Shown piece after piece: positions 35,809 through 44,623 of a stretch of DNA of 64,000 bases. Source of the DNA: Acinetobacter kookii (lineage in GTDB: Bacteria > Pseudomonadota > Gammaproteobacteria > Pseudomonadales > Moraxellaceae); the NCBI RefSeq assembly GCF_900096895.1, contig NZ_FMYO01000001.1, positions 895,113 to 959,112 of the forward strand. Reading direction: 5' to 3'. Made by a program: the position numbers and the translations under genes. Positions within the stretch are counted from its first letter, which is position 1; each line of letters starts with the position of its first letter. The notes under the pieces were generated by a model. The model worked only from the letters and a program-made list of their open reading frames with translations. It was not told the DNA's origin and made no database searches.

Positions 35809-37732
35809 GTGAGTCTCCTTGCTCAACTTGAGCCGGTGTAGCAGGTGAAGCGAGCGTTTTATTTCCGTCGACATTGGCCACTACCAGTTTGCTCATCATA
35901 CCCGATGACATGTGATAAAGCAGATGGCAATGAATTGCCCATTCTCCTAATTCGTCCGCGGTCAGTAATGCGGTTACCGTTTTACCCGGCGGCACAATCA
36001 GAGTGTGTTTATTCGGCATATTTGCGCTACTTTGCCCATTTTCCAGCTGCATAAACATGCCATGCAGATGCATCGGATGCGCCATCATGCTGTCATTGAT
36101 AAATTTCAGGCGGATACGTTCGCCATATTTCACCTGTAGCGGTTTCACTTCGGTAAATTTCTTGCCATTGATGGTCCAGATATAACGCTCCATGTTGCCG
36201 CCCAAACGCACTTCCAGTTCACGCTCCGCCGGACGGGTATCGGGCTGTGGAGTGAGTGATTTCAAGTCGCCATATTGCAGCGCCTTATGCCCTGTGGGTG
36301 TGGATGCATTGGCCCAGCCGTAAACCACGGCTGCCTTCTTATCTGAAGCGGGTTGTGCTGTACGATGCGTTGTATGGCTTTGCTCGTGCTGCTGATCAGA
36401 CTCAGGCTGTGCGGATGGCTGAGTCGCATGTTGCGAATGCTCCTGCATGGCTGCATGATTCATTTGAGTATGATCCATGCTCTGATGATCCAGTGCAGCC
36501 ATGTCATGTTTCATTGACGAATGATTCATCTTTGAATGATCCATCATTTGATGTTTCATTGCGCCTGGACTATGTGAATCTGCACTGGCTGGATTTGTAC
36601 TACTCTGACCATCATCCATCTGGGCATGGTTGGCATGATCACTGGATGCAGAACCGTGCCCCATATCTTCCATGGTCAGTAATGCACGTGGACGTGGTTT
36701 CGGCATGTGAATCGCATGCGTCACTGGAGAATTTTCATTATGCAATGTCCCAATGGCAAACCCGCTCCGGTCAATCGACTCGGCTTCAATCTGATAATGA
36801 TTGGCTTTCGGTTCCACAATCACATCATAGGTTTCTGCAGTGCCTATGCGAAATTCATCTACAGGTACCGGTTGCACGGGCTGGCCATCGGCACTGACCA
36901 CTGTCATCTTCAAGTCTGGAATACGCACGTCATAAAAAGACATGGCTGAAGCATTGATAAAACGCAAGCGGACTTTTTCATTTGGCTTGAACATGCCGGT
37001 CCAGTTTTGTTCCGGCGTTTTGCCATTGATCAGGAAGGTATAACCGGTGACATCGGACAAATCGGTTTTCAGCATGCGCATCTGATTCCACATGGAACGA
37101 TCTTGCCAGGTACTTTTGAGTCCATCACGCTTGACCTGCTTCAACACGTCGGCCACAGTTTCACGCCGATTTTGATAGTATTCAGCCGACTTTTTCAGGT
37201 TCTTCTGAATCTGGTCACTGCTGGACTGATGAAAATCGGACAGCATTACCACATAATCACGATCAGTTTTTTCATGTGCTGCTAGCGGCTTTTTCCCTTT
37301 GGGATAAATCACCAGAGCGCCATATAAACCGTCCTGTTCCTGTCCTTTGGAATGCGCGTGATACCAGTAGGTGCCGTTTTGACGCACCTTGAAACGGTAG
37401 ACAAAATCAGCTTGCGGTTTAATCCCTTTAAACTGGTTAAAACCCGGTACACCATCCATCAATCCTGGCAGCAATAAACCATGCCAATGAATGGAACTAT
37501 CCTTGTTTTTCAGATTGTTATGCACATGAATAACGGCATCATCACCTTCTTCAAATTCCAGAAGAGGTGCAGGAAATTGACCATTTACGGTAATCCGTTT
37601 TAAGGGCTTGCCGGTCACATTGACCATCTGTTCATCAATGTTGAGATGATATTCCTTGACCGCGGCAAATGCCCACGATGATGAGACCAAACACACCCCG
37701 ATCACGAGGCTTCGACTTAATTGAATAGACAT
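35795..37732 (-). CDS. copA: Periplasmic multicopper oxidase CopA (copper resistance)
   Basis: A 645-residue CopA/PcoA-type multicopper oxidase that oxidises Cu(I) in the periplasm. A signal peptide (residues 1-23) precedes three cupredoxin domains. The type 2/3 copper ligands appear as HWHG (82-85), HAHSKGQ, HPMHLHG and the C-terminal HCHLLYHMSSGMM. A long Met/His repeat region (about 355-450; MKHQMMDHSKMNHSSMKHDM) binds extra copper. The signal peptide does not show a convincing twin-arginine motif, unlike many CopA proteins. No copRS or cueR regulator is encoded nearby. Confidence 0.95.
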   Translation of the reverse strand: MSIQLSRSLVIGVCLVSSSWAFAAVKEYHLNIDEQMVNVTGKPLKRITVNGQFPAPLLEFEEGDDAVIHVHNNLKNKDSSIHWHGLLLPGLMDGVPGFNQFKGIKPQADFVYRFKVRQNGTYWYHAHSKGQEQDGLYGALVIYPKGKKPLAAHEKTDRDYVVMLSDFHQSSSDQIQKNLKKSAEYYQNRRETVADVLKQVKRDGLKSTWQDRSMWNQMRMLKTDLSDVTGYTFLINGKTPEQNWTGMFKPNEKVRLRFINASAMSFYDVRIPDLKMTVVSADGQPVQPVPVDEFRIGTAETYDVIVEPKANHYQIEAESIDRSGFAIGTLHNENSPVTHAIHMPKPRPRALLTMEDMGHGSASSDHANHAQMDDGQSSTNPASADSHSPGAMKHQMMDHSKMNHSSMKHDMAALDHQSMDHTQMNHAAMQEHSQHATQPSAQPESDQQHEQSHTTHRTAQPASDKKAAVVYGWANASTPTGHKALQYGDLKSLTPQPDTRPAERELEVRLGGNMERYIWTINGKKFTEVKPLQVKYGERIRLKFINDSMMAHPMHLHGMFMQLENGQSSANMPNKHTLIVPPGKTVTALLTADELGEWAIHCHLLYHMSSGMMSKLVVANVDGNKTLASPATPAQVEQGDSHAHH

Positions 37733-37771
37733 AACTTTACCTATAATTTAAAAATAAAAAGTTTTTTTAAA

Positions 37772-38233
37772 TCACGGTAAAGCTTTAGGGGGACGCAGGA
37801 TTTTCTGCCAGAAACCGCTTAAATGCTGGGCAGAATAAGTAAAATTGGGCTGTGGATGTTCGGGAACAGGATTTAAATGGGCAAAACTCGGACTTTGCGC
37901 ATCCAGCCAGCTGCCCAGACTTTGACAATGCAACTGTATGCAATCATTACAGCTGAAATGCTGCTGTTGATCGCTCATGCCCTGATGACAATCCAGATCA
38001 TGGGACAGGTTTACCTGTTCGACAGGATGCTGCTGCATGTGCGGTTGAGTATTGACTGAATCATGGCAACCTGACATGGCCGTCATGGGCATTTTATCTT
38101 CATGCTGAATCGCCAATTCACTCATCATTTGCTGATGCATCGGCTGTTCAAATGCCAAGACAGCATTGCTCCACCCGATAGCAAAAACCATCAGGAACAC
38201 AAACCAAGCCTGTTTGCGTAATGAAGTGAGCAC
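37772..38233 (-). CDS. Cys/His/Met-rich exported copper-operon protein
   Basis: A 153-residue protein if started at the GTG at 38233, which has AAGGA 7 nt upstream; a TTG at 38251 is also open. A signal peptide (AWFVFLMVFAIGWSNAVLA) is followed by a mature part rich in His, Met and Cys, with HDSVNTQPHMQQH, CHQGM and CNDCIQLHCQS. The C terminus ends QKILRPPKALP, as in DUF2946-type small proteins of copper operons. It is probably a periplasmic copper binder or CopL-like regulator, first gene of the operon ahead of copA. Exact function unknown. Confidence 0.7.
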   Translation of the reverse strand: MLTSLRKQAWFVFLMVFAIGWSNAVLAFEQPMHQQMMSELAIQHEDKMPMTAMSGCHDSVNTQPHMQQHPVEQVNLSHDLDCHQGMSDQQQHFSCNDCIQLHCQSLGSWLDAQSPSFAHLNPVPEHPQPNFTYSAQHLSGFWQKILRPPKALP

Positions 38234-38459
38234 AGTATTGTCCTTAGCCAATCTAGAATAAAAGATAAATCATGTTCTTTTGATTTCAGTCTAACACGAT
38301 ATCCGCGATACAAGTTATACACAATTTTTAAATTTACGCTAAACAGTGTCAAGTCCGGTTAAATAATGCCAACTTAAACAATAAAGTTATTTTTTAAACA
38401 GTTCTATTTTTAAGCATAGATGAATAAAGCATCATATTTTTTAATAGCTTAACAAGCTA

Positions 38460-38485
38460 AAAAAGGACTCAATTGAGTCCTTTTT
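38460..38485. terminator. Palindromic terminator downstream of rpe
   Basis: AAAAAGGACTCA/TGAGTCCTTTTT forms a perfect 26-bp palindrome with A and T runs, able to stop transcription from either side. It lies beyond the repeat array, so the rpe mRNA would carry that array in its 3' tail. Confidence 0.8.
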
Positions 38486-38543
38486 ATACATTTAATGTCT
38501 AATTATTAAACTATTGATCTACAATTGTTTATAAACTAATCAA

Positions 38544-38603
38544 GTTATCCATACAGTTATCTACACAGATATCCATATGGTTATCCATAAAGTTATCCAC
38601 AAC
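38544..38603 (+). repeat. Five tandem 12-bp DnaA-box-like repeats
   Basis: Units start at 38544, 38556, 38568, 38580 and 38592, exactly 12 bp apart and all in the same orientation. The consensus is GTTATCCAYAMA. The last unit contains TTATCCACA, a perfect DnaA box; the second has TTATCTACA; the others are one or two bases away. It lies immediately 3' of rpe and is not oriC, as no dnaA, dnaN or rnpA gene is near. Confidence 0.75.
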
Positions 38604-38627
38604 TTAGCAATAATTAATTGTAGATTA

Positions 38628-39314
38628 TTAGAGATTAACTGAGCCTACTTTTGCCAGTTCCGAACGCATTTCATCAATGACAGCTTTATAATCCGGCTTG
38701 CCAAAAATGGCAGAACCGGCAACAAACATATCTGCCCCAGCTTCAGCAATTTCGCGAATATTGGCCGGTGTTACCCCACCATCCACTTCCAAACGAATGT
38801 CACGGCCAGAGGCATCAATGATCTTGCGTGCCTGACGAAGCTTCTCCAAAGTCATGGGAATAAATTTTTGACCGCCAAAGCCCGGGTTGACACTCATCAA
38901 CAAAACCTGATCGACTTTGTCCAGCACATAGTCCAGGTAATGCAATGGCGTGGCCGGATTAAACACCAGGCCTGCTTTGGCACCACCAGATTTGATTAAC
39001 TGTAAAGAACGGTCAATATGATCCGTTGCTTCCGGGTGGAAAGTAATAATATCAGCACCCGCTTCCAGGAAATCACCAATCATGCGATCTACCGGCGATA
39101 CCATCAGATGCACATCAATGGGTGCCTGAATCCCGTATTTTTTTAATGCCTTGCACACGCCTGCACCAAAAGTCAGGTTAGGAACATAGTGGTTATCCAT
39201 GACATCAAAATGTACGACATCTGCACCTGCAGCAAGCACGTTTTCAACCTCTTCCCCCAAACGGGCAAAGTCGGCAGATAAAATGGAAGGTGCAATTAAA
39301 TATGGCTTGGACAT
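38628..39314 (-). CDS. rpe: Ribulose-phosphate 3-epimerase
   Basis: Interconverts ribulose-5-phosphate and xylulose-5-phosphate in the pentose phosphate pathway. The 228 residues from the ATG at 39314 form a TIM barrel with the metal/catalytic motifs [52 protein letters not shown] and [11 protein letters not shown]. An upstream in-frame start at 39335 adds seven residues without homology. It is monocistronic, with the DnaA-like repeat array directly after its stop. Confidence 0.96.
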   Translation of the reverse strand: MSKPYLIAPSILSADFARLGEEVENVLAAGADVVHFDVMDNHYVPNLTFGAGVCKALKKYGIQAPIDVHLMVSPVDRMIGDFLEAGADIITFHPEATDHIDRSLQLIKSGGAKAGLVFNPATPLHYLDYVLDKVDQVLLMSVNPGFGGQKFIPMTLEKLRQARKIIDASGRDIRLEVDGGVTPANIREIAEAGADMFVAGSAIFGKPDYKAVIDEMRSELAKVGSVNL

Positions 39315-39435
39315 GGAGAGAACCTGGCTATGCATTTGAATTGATTTTTCACATTATAACAAATTGCATCTTAGTACTGTGATTCAATCCTGTTTATTCA
39401 GGCCTGGATAACATTAAAAAAATAAGGAGCTGTTA

Positions 39436-39746
39436 TAGCACTGCTGTCCCATAGTTGAATTGCAGGTGTTTGATTTGTGAGTGTGGCAGGGATGCCACAC
39501 ATTTCCCATCCTTGCGCTGCATTTTAAAGCAGTGCTTAAAACTAGCTCAGGACGTCGTGTATGGGGAATAAAGACTTTTGCCTACTTTTGGTCTTTCAAA
39601 AGTAGGGTTCAGCCTACACAAAGAGACTTAAACTTTTGAAGAAAGGATAAGGCTGTGAAAAAATTAAATATCATGCGCTTAAACATAAAATTTCATCACA
39701 CTGATTCGATGCTCAAATAAACTTCAAATTATGGGACAGTAGTGGT
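39436..39746. mobile_element. MITE-like element with terminal inverted repeats
   Basis: The left end reads AGCACTGCTGTCCCATAGTT and the right end, on the opposite strand, ACCACTACTGTCCCATAATT: 17 of 20 bases match. The 5-bp sequence TGTTA flanks both ends (39431-39435 and 39747-39751), as a target duplication would. No transposase frame remains inside, only hairpin-forming sequence, so it would depend on a transposase elsewhere. Confidence 0.5.
39511..39550. repeat. Intergenic repeat core, copy 1
   Basis: A 40-bp core beginning CTTGCGCT and ending GCTCAG matches 32 of 40 bases of a second copy at 57595-57634. Both are bounded by outer arms that could pair (here TTCCCAT with ATGGGGAA). Confidence 0.55.
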
Positions 39747-39793
39747 TGTTACAACTTCCTGTTTTTCGAATAAATCTGCTGCTCAATCAGAGA

Positions 39794-40633
39794 TTATGCA
39801 TCCAGTTGTACTGAATGGAATTGCAGATGATCATCCATAAAGGTCTGAATAAAGTAATAACCGTGGTCATAGCCAGCATGTTCACGCAAGGTCAGTGACT
39901 GACCTGCTGCGGCACAGGCCTGTTTGAATAATGCCGGATTCAGCTGGCTATAGAACTGGTCCTTAGCTCCCTGATCAATCAGAATTTCCTGAAACAAGGC
40001 ACCTTTAGACTGAACCAGAGCCGTTGCATCATGCTTTTTCCATTCGGCCTGATCCACACCTAAATAATTGGAAAAGGCTTTCTCGCCCCAAGGACATTGG
40101 CTCGGCGCGCAAATCGGAGCAAAAGCGGATACCGATTTAAATTTTTCCGGGTATTTAAATGCCAGTGTCAGTGCACCATGTCCGCCCATGGAATGCCCGA
40201 AGATGCCTATCGCATCTGCTTGCAGTGGAAAGCTTTGCGTCACGACAGCATAAAGTTCATCAGCAATAAAGCTTTCCATTTGATAATGCTCAGCCCACGG
40301 TGCCTGAGTGGCATTGATATAAAATCCGGCACCCTGACCGATGTCCCAGGAATCTCCTGCCGCCACTTGCTCGCCTCGGGGTGAAGTATCCGGACTAATC
40401 AGGATCAAACCCAGCTGGGCTGCTAAACGTTGCGCATGGGCTTTAATTGCAAAAGTTTCTTCAGTACAGGTCAGACCCGCCAGATAAAACAGGGCTGGAC
40501 AGGGTTGGCCCATTAAAGCCTGATGAGGCAAGAAAATTCCAAATTTTGCCTGTCCTTTTAAGCTCTTGGAATTAAAGGTATAAATTCGCTGTTCCCCATC
40601 AAAGCATCGATTCGCTTGGATTAATTCCATCAT
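39794..40633 (-). CDS. frmB: S-formylglutathione hydrolase
   Basis: Hydrolyses S-formylglutathione to formate and glutathione in glutathione-dependent formaldehyde detoxification. The 279 residues, starting at the ATG at 40633 with AAGGA upstream, match the esterase-D family: HQALMGQPCPALFYLAGLTC, the nucleophile GHSMGGHGALTLA and the C-terminal His in EHAGYDHGYYFIQTF. A longer frame to 40762 lies inside the upstream peptidase gene and is rejected. The partner formaldehyde dehydrogenase (frmA/adhC) is not in the window. The start is 8 bp after the C13 peptidase gene, so the two are probably cotranscribed. Confidence 0.93.
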   Translation of the reverse strand: MMELIQANRCFDGEQRIYTFNSKSLKGQAKFGIFLPHQALMGQPCPALFYLAGLTCTEETFAIKAHAQRLAAQLGLILISPDTSPRGEQVAAGDSWDIGQGAGFYINATQAPWAEHYQMESFIADELYAVVTQSFPLQADAIGIFGHSMGGHGALTLAFKYPEKFKSVSAFAPICAPSQCPWGEKAFSNYLGVDQAEWKKHDATALVQSKGALFQEILIDQGAKDQFYSQLNPALFKQACAAAGQSLTLREHAGYDHGYYFIQTFMDDHLQFHSVQLDA

Positions 40634-40641
40634 TCTTTTCC

Positions 40642-42054
40642 TTATTGTGCTGCCACACTTAATGGTGGGGTTTCTATTTTCATATCTGTCTGGGTTGTAG
40701 CTGGAAATAAGCGTTGCTCGAGTTGCGGCAACATAAATTCCATATTCTTGCCAATCGACCATTGCGGTTCAGAGGCTTCAAATCCTTGTGCGGTTTCCCA
40801 TTGTGCCACCGTTTTTTGGGTCTGCTCAAAAGCATCTTTGATAGACATCTGCTCGCGCATGGCCTGATCAAAAAAAGCCCGCCCAAAATAAGTATAATCC
40901 GCTTCATTCGAACAGCCAAAAGATGCCCGGTCAGCCGCAGATGCGGTAATGATTAAAGTATTATCATCCTGTAAAGCGGGAACAAAACTCCCTGAATAAC
41001 AGGCAGAAATGACAATGACCCGCCAACGAATACCGGATTTGTCCAGAGTTTCCTTAAGCCATTTAGGATCGACATCATTTAAATCGATCGGATCATTTTC
41101 CATTTCAAACTGATTCGGCAAACCATGTGAAGTCATGTATAAAAATAACACATCACTTTCTTTATTCATTTGCTGCCCGATACGGCGCAAGGCTATTTCC
41201 ATACTGGTGCGCGAAGCAATCGGGATTTGAGTTCGGGTTTCAGGATTATTAATCAGCACCATGGAACGGCCAAAAGTCCCAAAACGGGTATCAAACTGTT
41301 CTTTAATCCGTTCAACTTCCGACTTAAAGACATCTTGATAACCTGCACCGGCAACGCCCAAAAAGTACCAGTGCGACTGGGCGAATTCACCATACTGGAT
41401 CGATTCAATCGACTTGTTCAAGATACGGCTTTGGGCATAAAAAGCATCTTCAGCAAAAGTGGGTGGTGTCTCTTCAACCTTCCATATTGGTTGACTTTTC
41501 ACCGACATTTGCCAGACCACAAGGGTGAAAAGTGTCGCAGCGACAATCAGCGCCCGCTCCCACCACGGCCATTTCAGTTCACGTGAAAACACCCATACTA
41601 CCGCCAGACTCTGCCAGACGAACAGCACCATGAAGATGGTCGGCAAATAGTCATAGAACAGGTAGGGCAAGACATCGATATAACCCAGATACTGGATCAG
41701 GCTTTGTAATAAGGCGATATGGGTATCCAGTACCAGCCACAACAAGGCAGGCACCAGCATGAGACGAGGATTATTGATCCGCTGGGAAAGAAAAATACCG
41801 ACGATGAGTGCAATAAAAGGCCACAACGCATAACTGATCAGGCCTTGCGGGTTAAATTCCCCCACCTCCCCGGAACTTAACCAACTGAATAAACTGTTGG
41901 CACAGCCGCCTAAAATTCCCCAGAAAATCAGTTGCAGAATCGATGGCCGAACAATTTGCAAAGATCGGCGCGAACCCAGAAAAAGCCACATCCCAGCAGT
42001 TTGGTTGCTTTTAAAATCATGCCAAAAATTGATGGAGGGTTTAAAGTCGATCAT
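40642..42054 (-). CDS. Membrane-anchored C13 (legumain/caspase-like) peptidase
   Basis: A 470-residue protein with an N-terminal membrane region of about five or six hydrophobic segments (residues 35-180) and a C-terminal caspase-hemoglobinase-fold domain (about 225-440). The His-Gly half of the catalytic dyad is in LFLYMTSHGLPNQ (His310) and the nucleophile in VIVISACYSGSFVPAL (Cys352), the spacing expected of the C13 family. FEASEPQWSIG and a Pro-rich tail follow. C13 enzymes are Asn/Asp endopeptidases or transamidases; the bacterial membrane forms have no established role. It sits 8 bp upstream of frmB. Confidence 0.85.
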   Translation of the reverse strand: MIDFKPSINFWHDFKSNQTAGMWLFLGSRRSLQIVRPSILQLIFWGILGGCANSLFSWLSSGEVGEFNPQGLISYALWPFIALIVGIFLSQRINNPRLMLVPALLWLVLDTHIALLQSLIQYLGYIDVLPYLFYDYLPTIFMVLFVWQSLAVVWVFSRELKWPWWERALIVAATLFTLVVWQMSVKSQPIWKVEETPPTFAEDAFYAQSRILNKSIESIQYGEFAQSHWYFLGVAGAGYQDVFKSEVERIKEQFDTRFGTFGRSMVLINNPETRTQIPIASRTSMEIALRRIGQQMNKESDVLFLYMTSHGLPNQFEMENDPIDLNDVDPKWLKETLDKSGIRWRVIVISACYSGSFVPALQDDNTLIITASAADRASFGCSNEADYTYFGRAFFDQAMREQMSIKDAFEQTQKTVAQWETAQGFEASEPQWSIGKNMEFMLPQLEQRLFPATTQTDMKIETPPLSVAAQ

Positions 42055-42177
42055 AATATTTCAGGGTGGCTGTCGCTCGCGGATTTACAATCCAAGTTTA
42101 TGCTTGATGGAATTTTTATCAATGCTGCTTTGGGACTATATAACAAATTAATGCACATTATTGAAGCAATTACCAAA

Positions 42178-42996
42178 CTACTCTAGAAGATCATGCTGAA
42201 AGTAGGCATCAAAACGGCAGGCATCTCCCTGCCATTGATGATCCGGTTCCAGGTTGGCCAAATAGACAGCCAGACGTGGCCGCTTCACCACCACTCGCTT
42301 TGCAACTTGTTGTGCCAGAGTTAACAGATGGTCGCCCAGATCCATTTCCCCATCTTCAGGCAAGAGCATATGGAGTAGCTGCATCTGCTTTTTCACTTGT
42401 GCCTGTTTCTTAATGGCTTGCTGGTTCTGGTCGCGCTGTGGAAACATCGGATCAAGATAAACCACATCCACCACATGCTGCTGTTCCGCCTGCTGGGTTA
42501 GGTAATCGGCAGAATCAGAAAAAACCAGATCAATTCGTGCTACAACTGAACTGAGAAAAGCATCATTTTGCGCATGGTTCTTGCTGTCTTCCAGCAAGGT
42601 AAACAAGATTGGATGGCGTTCAACCAAGGTGACATTTGCACCCAAATGTGCCATGAGCAAACTGTCATGACCTAAACCGGCAGTCGCATCGATTAAGGTT
42701 GGCTTTTCACCCAGGTTACAGGCTCGCGCAATCATTTCAGATTTTAGAGATGAGCGTTTTAAGCGTGGCACTTCGGCTTGCCAGTCGGGCTGCATTTTCA
42801 TGCCATTGGCACACAACCACAGACCCGACGCATCTGCACATAAGGCCAGTTCAGGATTTAAACGCAAAAATCGGGCATTCAGCTTTTCAATAATTTCAAG
42901 CTTGACCTTTACTCCACGAGAAGAAAGCACAGCAGAATACTGCTGTGCTTTCTGTTGAAATTCCTGTTCTACAAATAAGCGGAGTTCGCTTACCAT
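42178..42996 (-). CDS. rsmJ: 16S rRNA (guanine(1516)-N(2))-methyltransferase RsmJ
   Basis: Methylates N2 of G1516 in helix 45 of 16S rRNA using SAM. The 272 residues show the family's [38 protein letters not shown]-binding block in the middle (about 95-130) and the catalytic [20 protein letters not shown] segment (about 178-197). The first 7 bp overlap the uppP stop region, so the two genes are coupled. The C-terminal part carries the expected [14 protein letters not shown] stretch. Confidence 0.92.
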   Translation of the reverse strand: MVSELRLFVEQEFQQKAQQYSAVLSSRGVKVKLEIIEKLNARFLRLNPELALCADASGLWLCANGMKMQPDWQAEVPRLKRSSLKSEMIARACNLGEKPTLIDATAGLGHDSLLMAHLGANVTLVERHPILFTLLEDSKNHAQNDAFLSSVVARIDLVFSDSADYLTQQAEQQHVVDVVYLDPMFPQRDQNQQAIKKQAQVKKQMQLLHMLLPEDGEMDLGDHLLTLAQQVAKRVVVKRPRLAVYLANLEPDHQWQGDACRFDAYFQHDLLE

Positions 42997-43814
42997 AATT
43001 TCCAGCCTGTAAATGCAAAAAGTAAGATTAAAAGACCGGAAGCAATGCGATACCAGGCAAAAACCATAAAATCACGTTTTGCCACATACGCCACTAAAAC
43101 ACGAATTAAAATCAAGGCCGAAACAAAGGAAACGATTAGACCGACAGCTAAAACGGTCCAGTCTTCAGTGGTCTGCATGACATCATAACTTTGATAAAGA
43201 TCGAGCAGACCTGCACCGACAATCACCGGAATACCAAGAAAAAATGAAAATTCTGTGGCAGCCTTACGTGAAATACCTAGGAACATGGCACCAATAATGG
43301 TTGCCCCTGAACGTGATGTCCCCGGAATGAGAGACAGCACCTGAATTAAACCGATCCAGATCGCTTCTTTATAGCTGATGTTCTCGACTTCTTCGGCATT
43401 CACTTTAGGCGGATGCTTTTCAATCCACATAATAATGAAACCACCGACAATCAGGCCAATCGCCACGGCAATGTCATTAAACAGCAGATCTTTTACTGCC
43501 TGTCCGAAGGTCAGGCCAACCAGCACAATTGGAATAGAAGCCATGATCAGGCTAAAACCAAGATGACGACCTTTGGTCTCACCAGTAAACATGCCTGTCG
43601 CTGCGCCCCAGAGACGCGACCAGTATTCATAAATCACCGCTGCAATTGCACCCATTTGAATGGCTATCACAAATACATCGCTCTTTTCTTTGGTCCAGAA
43701 ATTCATGAGTTCTGAAGCGAGAATTAAATGTCCGGTACTTGAAATTGGTAAAAATTCGGTAATACCTTCAACGATACCCATAATTGCCGCTTTCAGCAGC
43801 AGTAAAAGATCCAT
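42990..43814 (-). CDS. uppP: Undecaprenyl-diphosphatase UppP (BacA)
   Basis: Recycles the cell-wall lipid carrier by dephosphorylating undecaprenyl pyrophosphate; overproduction gives bacitracin resistance. The 274-residue polytopic inner-membrane protein has the two signature motifs: [17 protein letters not shown] starting at residue 16, and [20 protein letters not shown] in the middle. About eight transmembrane segments are visible. It overlaps rsmJ at its 3' end and follows tsaB by 12 bp, forming a tsaB-uppP-rsmJ run. Confidence 0.95.
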   Translation of the reverse strand: MDLLLLLKAAIMGIVEGITEFLPISSTGHLILASELMNFWTKEKSDVFVIAIQMGAIAAVIYEYWSRLWGAATGMFTGETKGRHLGFSLIMASIPIVLVGLTFGQAVKDLLFNDIAVAIGLIVGGFIIMWIEKHPPKVNAEEVENISYKEAIWIGLIQVLSLIPGTSRSGATIIGAMFLGISRKAATEFSFFLGIPVIVGAGLLDLYQSYDVMQTTEDWTVLAVGLIVSFVSALILIRVLVAYVAKRDFMVFAWYRIASGLLILLFAFTGWKLW

Positions 43815-43826
43815 AGAAAACCCTGA

Positions 43827-44492
43827 TTATGATTTGCCTTGTTCTGGAATTTTTTTCCAGGCATTGTCACGTAAATACACCGGTAATGCCTGTTCAGCAC
43901 TCACCCAATGCTTTTGCTCCGCATGCGCGCGTGCAATGGTCGCAATATCTTGCGCCGTTGCACTTAAGTCTTTGTATTGTATTTGTTCAGGCTTAATTAA
44001 AGCTGAACCCGAACCGACCAGTTCAAATTTGACGGCCTGACCGGCAGCGCTATAATTTAACAGTTGCTCTGTATCCACAGCCTGCATAATGCCCTGCTGA
44101 TCCAGCTGAAAACTCGCAATATAGACTTCATTCATACGCGCATCCAGCACTGCGGTCACTGCGGTTAAACCCGCCAGACGATATGCTGCCTGTGCCAGCG
44201 CTTGTAAGGTTGAAACAGGAACAACTGGCAGATCATTGGCCCATGCCAGGGCCTGAGTCACGGCCGCATTAATACGTACCCCGCTAAATGAACCGGGACC
44301 ACGGCTAAATGCAATTGCAGTTAAATCAGCAGCAGACAATCCAAGCTGGGTAAAAGCCTGTTCGATCATTGGGAGAATCGTTTGCGTTTGTGCTTTTGCT
44401 CGCGCATCTAATTGAAAAAATAATTCTTGAGTGTCATCTACAATAGAAACGGAACACTGCTCATTGGCAGTTTCCAATGCCAGCAACTTCAT
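43827..44492 (-). CDS. tsaB: tRNA threonylcarbamoyladenosine biosynthesis protein TsaB
   Basis: TsaB partners TsaD in making the t6A37 modification of ANN-decoding tRNAs. From the ATG at 44492 it has 221 residues of the ASKHA fold, with KLLALETANEQCSVSI at the start and FSRGPGSFSGVRINAAVTQA at about 68-87. It is itself a non-catalytic paralogue of TsaD. An in-frame TTG two codons upstream is less likely. uppP follows 12 bp later. Confidence 0.93.
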   Translation of the reverse strand: MKLLALETANEQCSVSIVDDTQELFFQLDARAKAQTQTILPMIEQAFTQLGLSAADLTAIAFSRGPGSFSGVRINAAVTQALAWANDLPVVPVSTLQALAQAAYRLAGLTAVTAVLDARMNEVYIASFQLDQQGIMQAVDTEQLLNYSAAGQAVKFELVGSGSALIKPEQIQYKDLSATAQDIATIARAHAEQKHWVSAEQALPVYLRDNAWKKIPEQGKS

Positions 44493-44581
44493 GCACAACC
44501 TTAATTCATTTAAATATCAAAAACGTCGGATATCATACTCCACTCATGCGTGCGAGGCGAGATTTTCCATCTGCAGGATAC

Positions 44582-44606
44582 AAAAAAGCCAAGCTCTGGC
44601 CTGGCT
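44582..44606 (-). terminator. Terminator downstream of the gamma-CA-like gene
   Basis: On the minus strand AGCCAGGC pairs with GCTTGGCT (one mismatch) and runs into TTTTTT; it lies 18 bp past the stop at 44624. Confidence 0.7.
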
Positions 44607-44623
44607 GAATATTTCGTCTCAAA

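Larger units (their letters stand above)
38234..38627. other. Intergenic region between rpe and the copper operon
   Basis: About 390 bp with no gene. It contains, from the copper-operon side, an AT-rich presumed promoter region, a perfect bidirectional terminator (38460-38485) and the 12-bp DnaA-box-like array (38544-38603). I could not identify a CueR or CopR operator. Confidence 0.6.
39315..39793. other. Intergenic region between rpe and frmB holding a MITE-like element
   Basis: About 480 bp without a convincing gene. Most of it (39436-39746) is a candidate non-autonomous element with imperfect terminal inverted repeats. A 21-codon frame at 39655-39720, with AAGGA upstream, is too short and too anonymous to call. 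Confidence 0.55.

Noticed and set aside
36256..36897. Long plus-strand reading frame (213 codons) opposite copA
   Set aside because: It is the antisense of the His/Met repeat region of copA, with low-complexity composition and no ribosome-binding site.
38544..38603. The 12-bp repeats as a CRISPR array or as oriC
   Set aside because: Units are contiguous without spacers and too short for CRISPR. No dnaA, dnaN, rnpA or AT-rich unwinding element lies near, so oriC is not supported.
39655..39720. 21-codon frame with AAGGA inside the MITE-like element
   Set aside because: Too short, no recognisable sequence and located inside a probable non-coding element.
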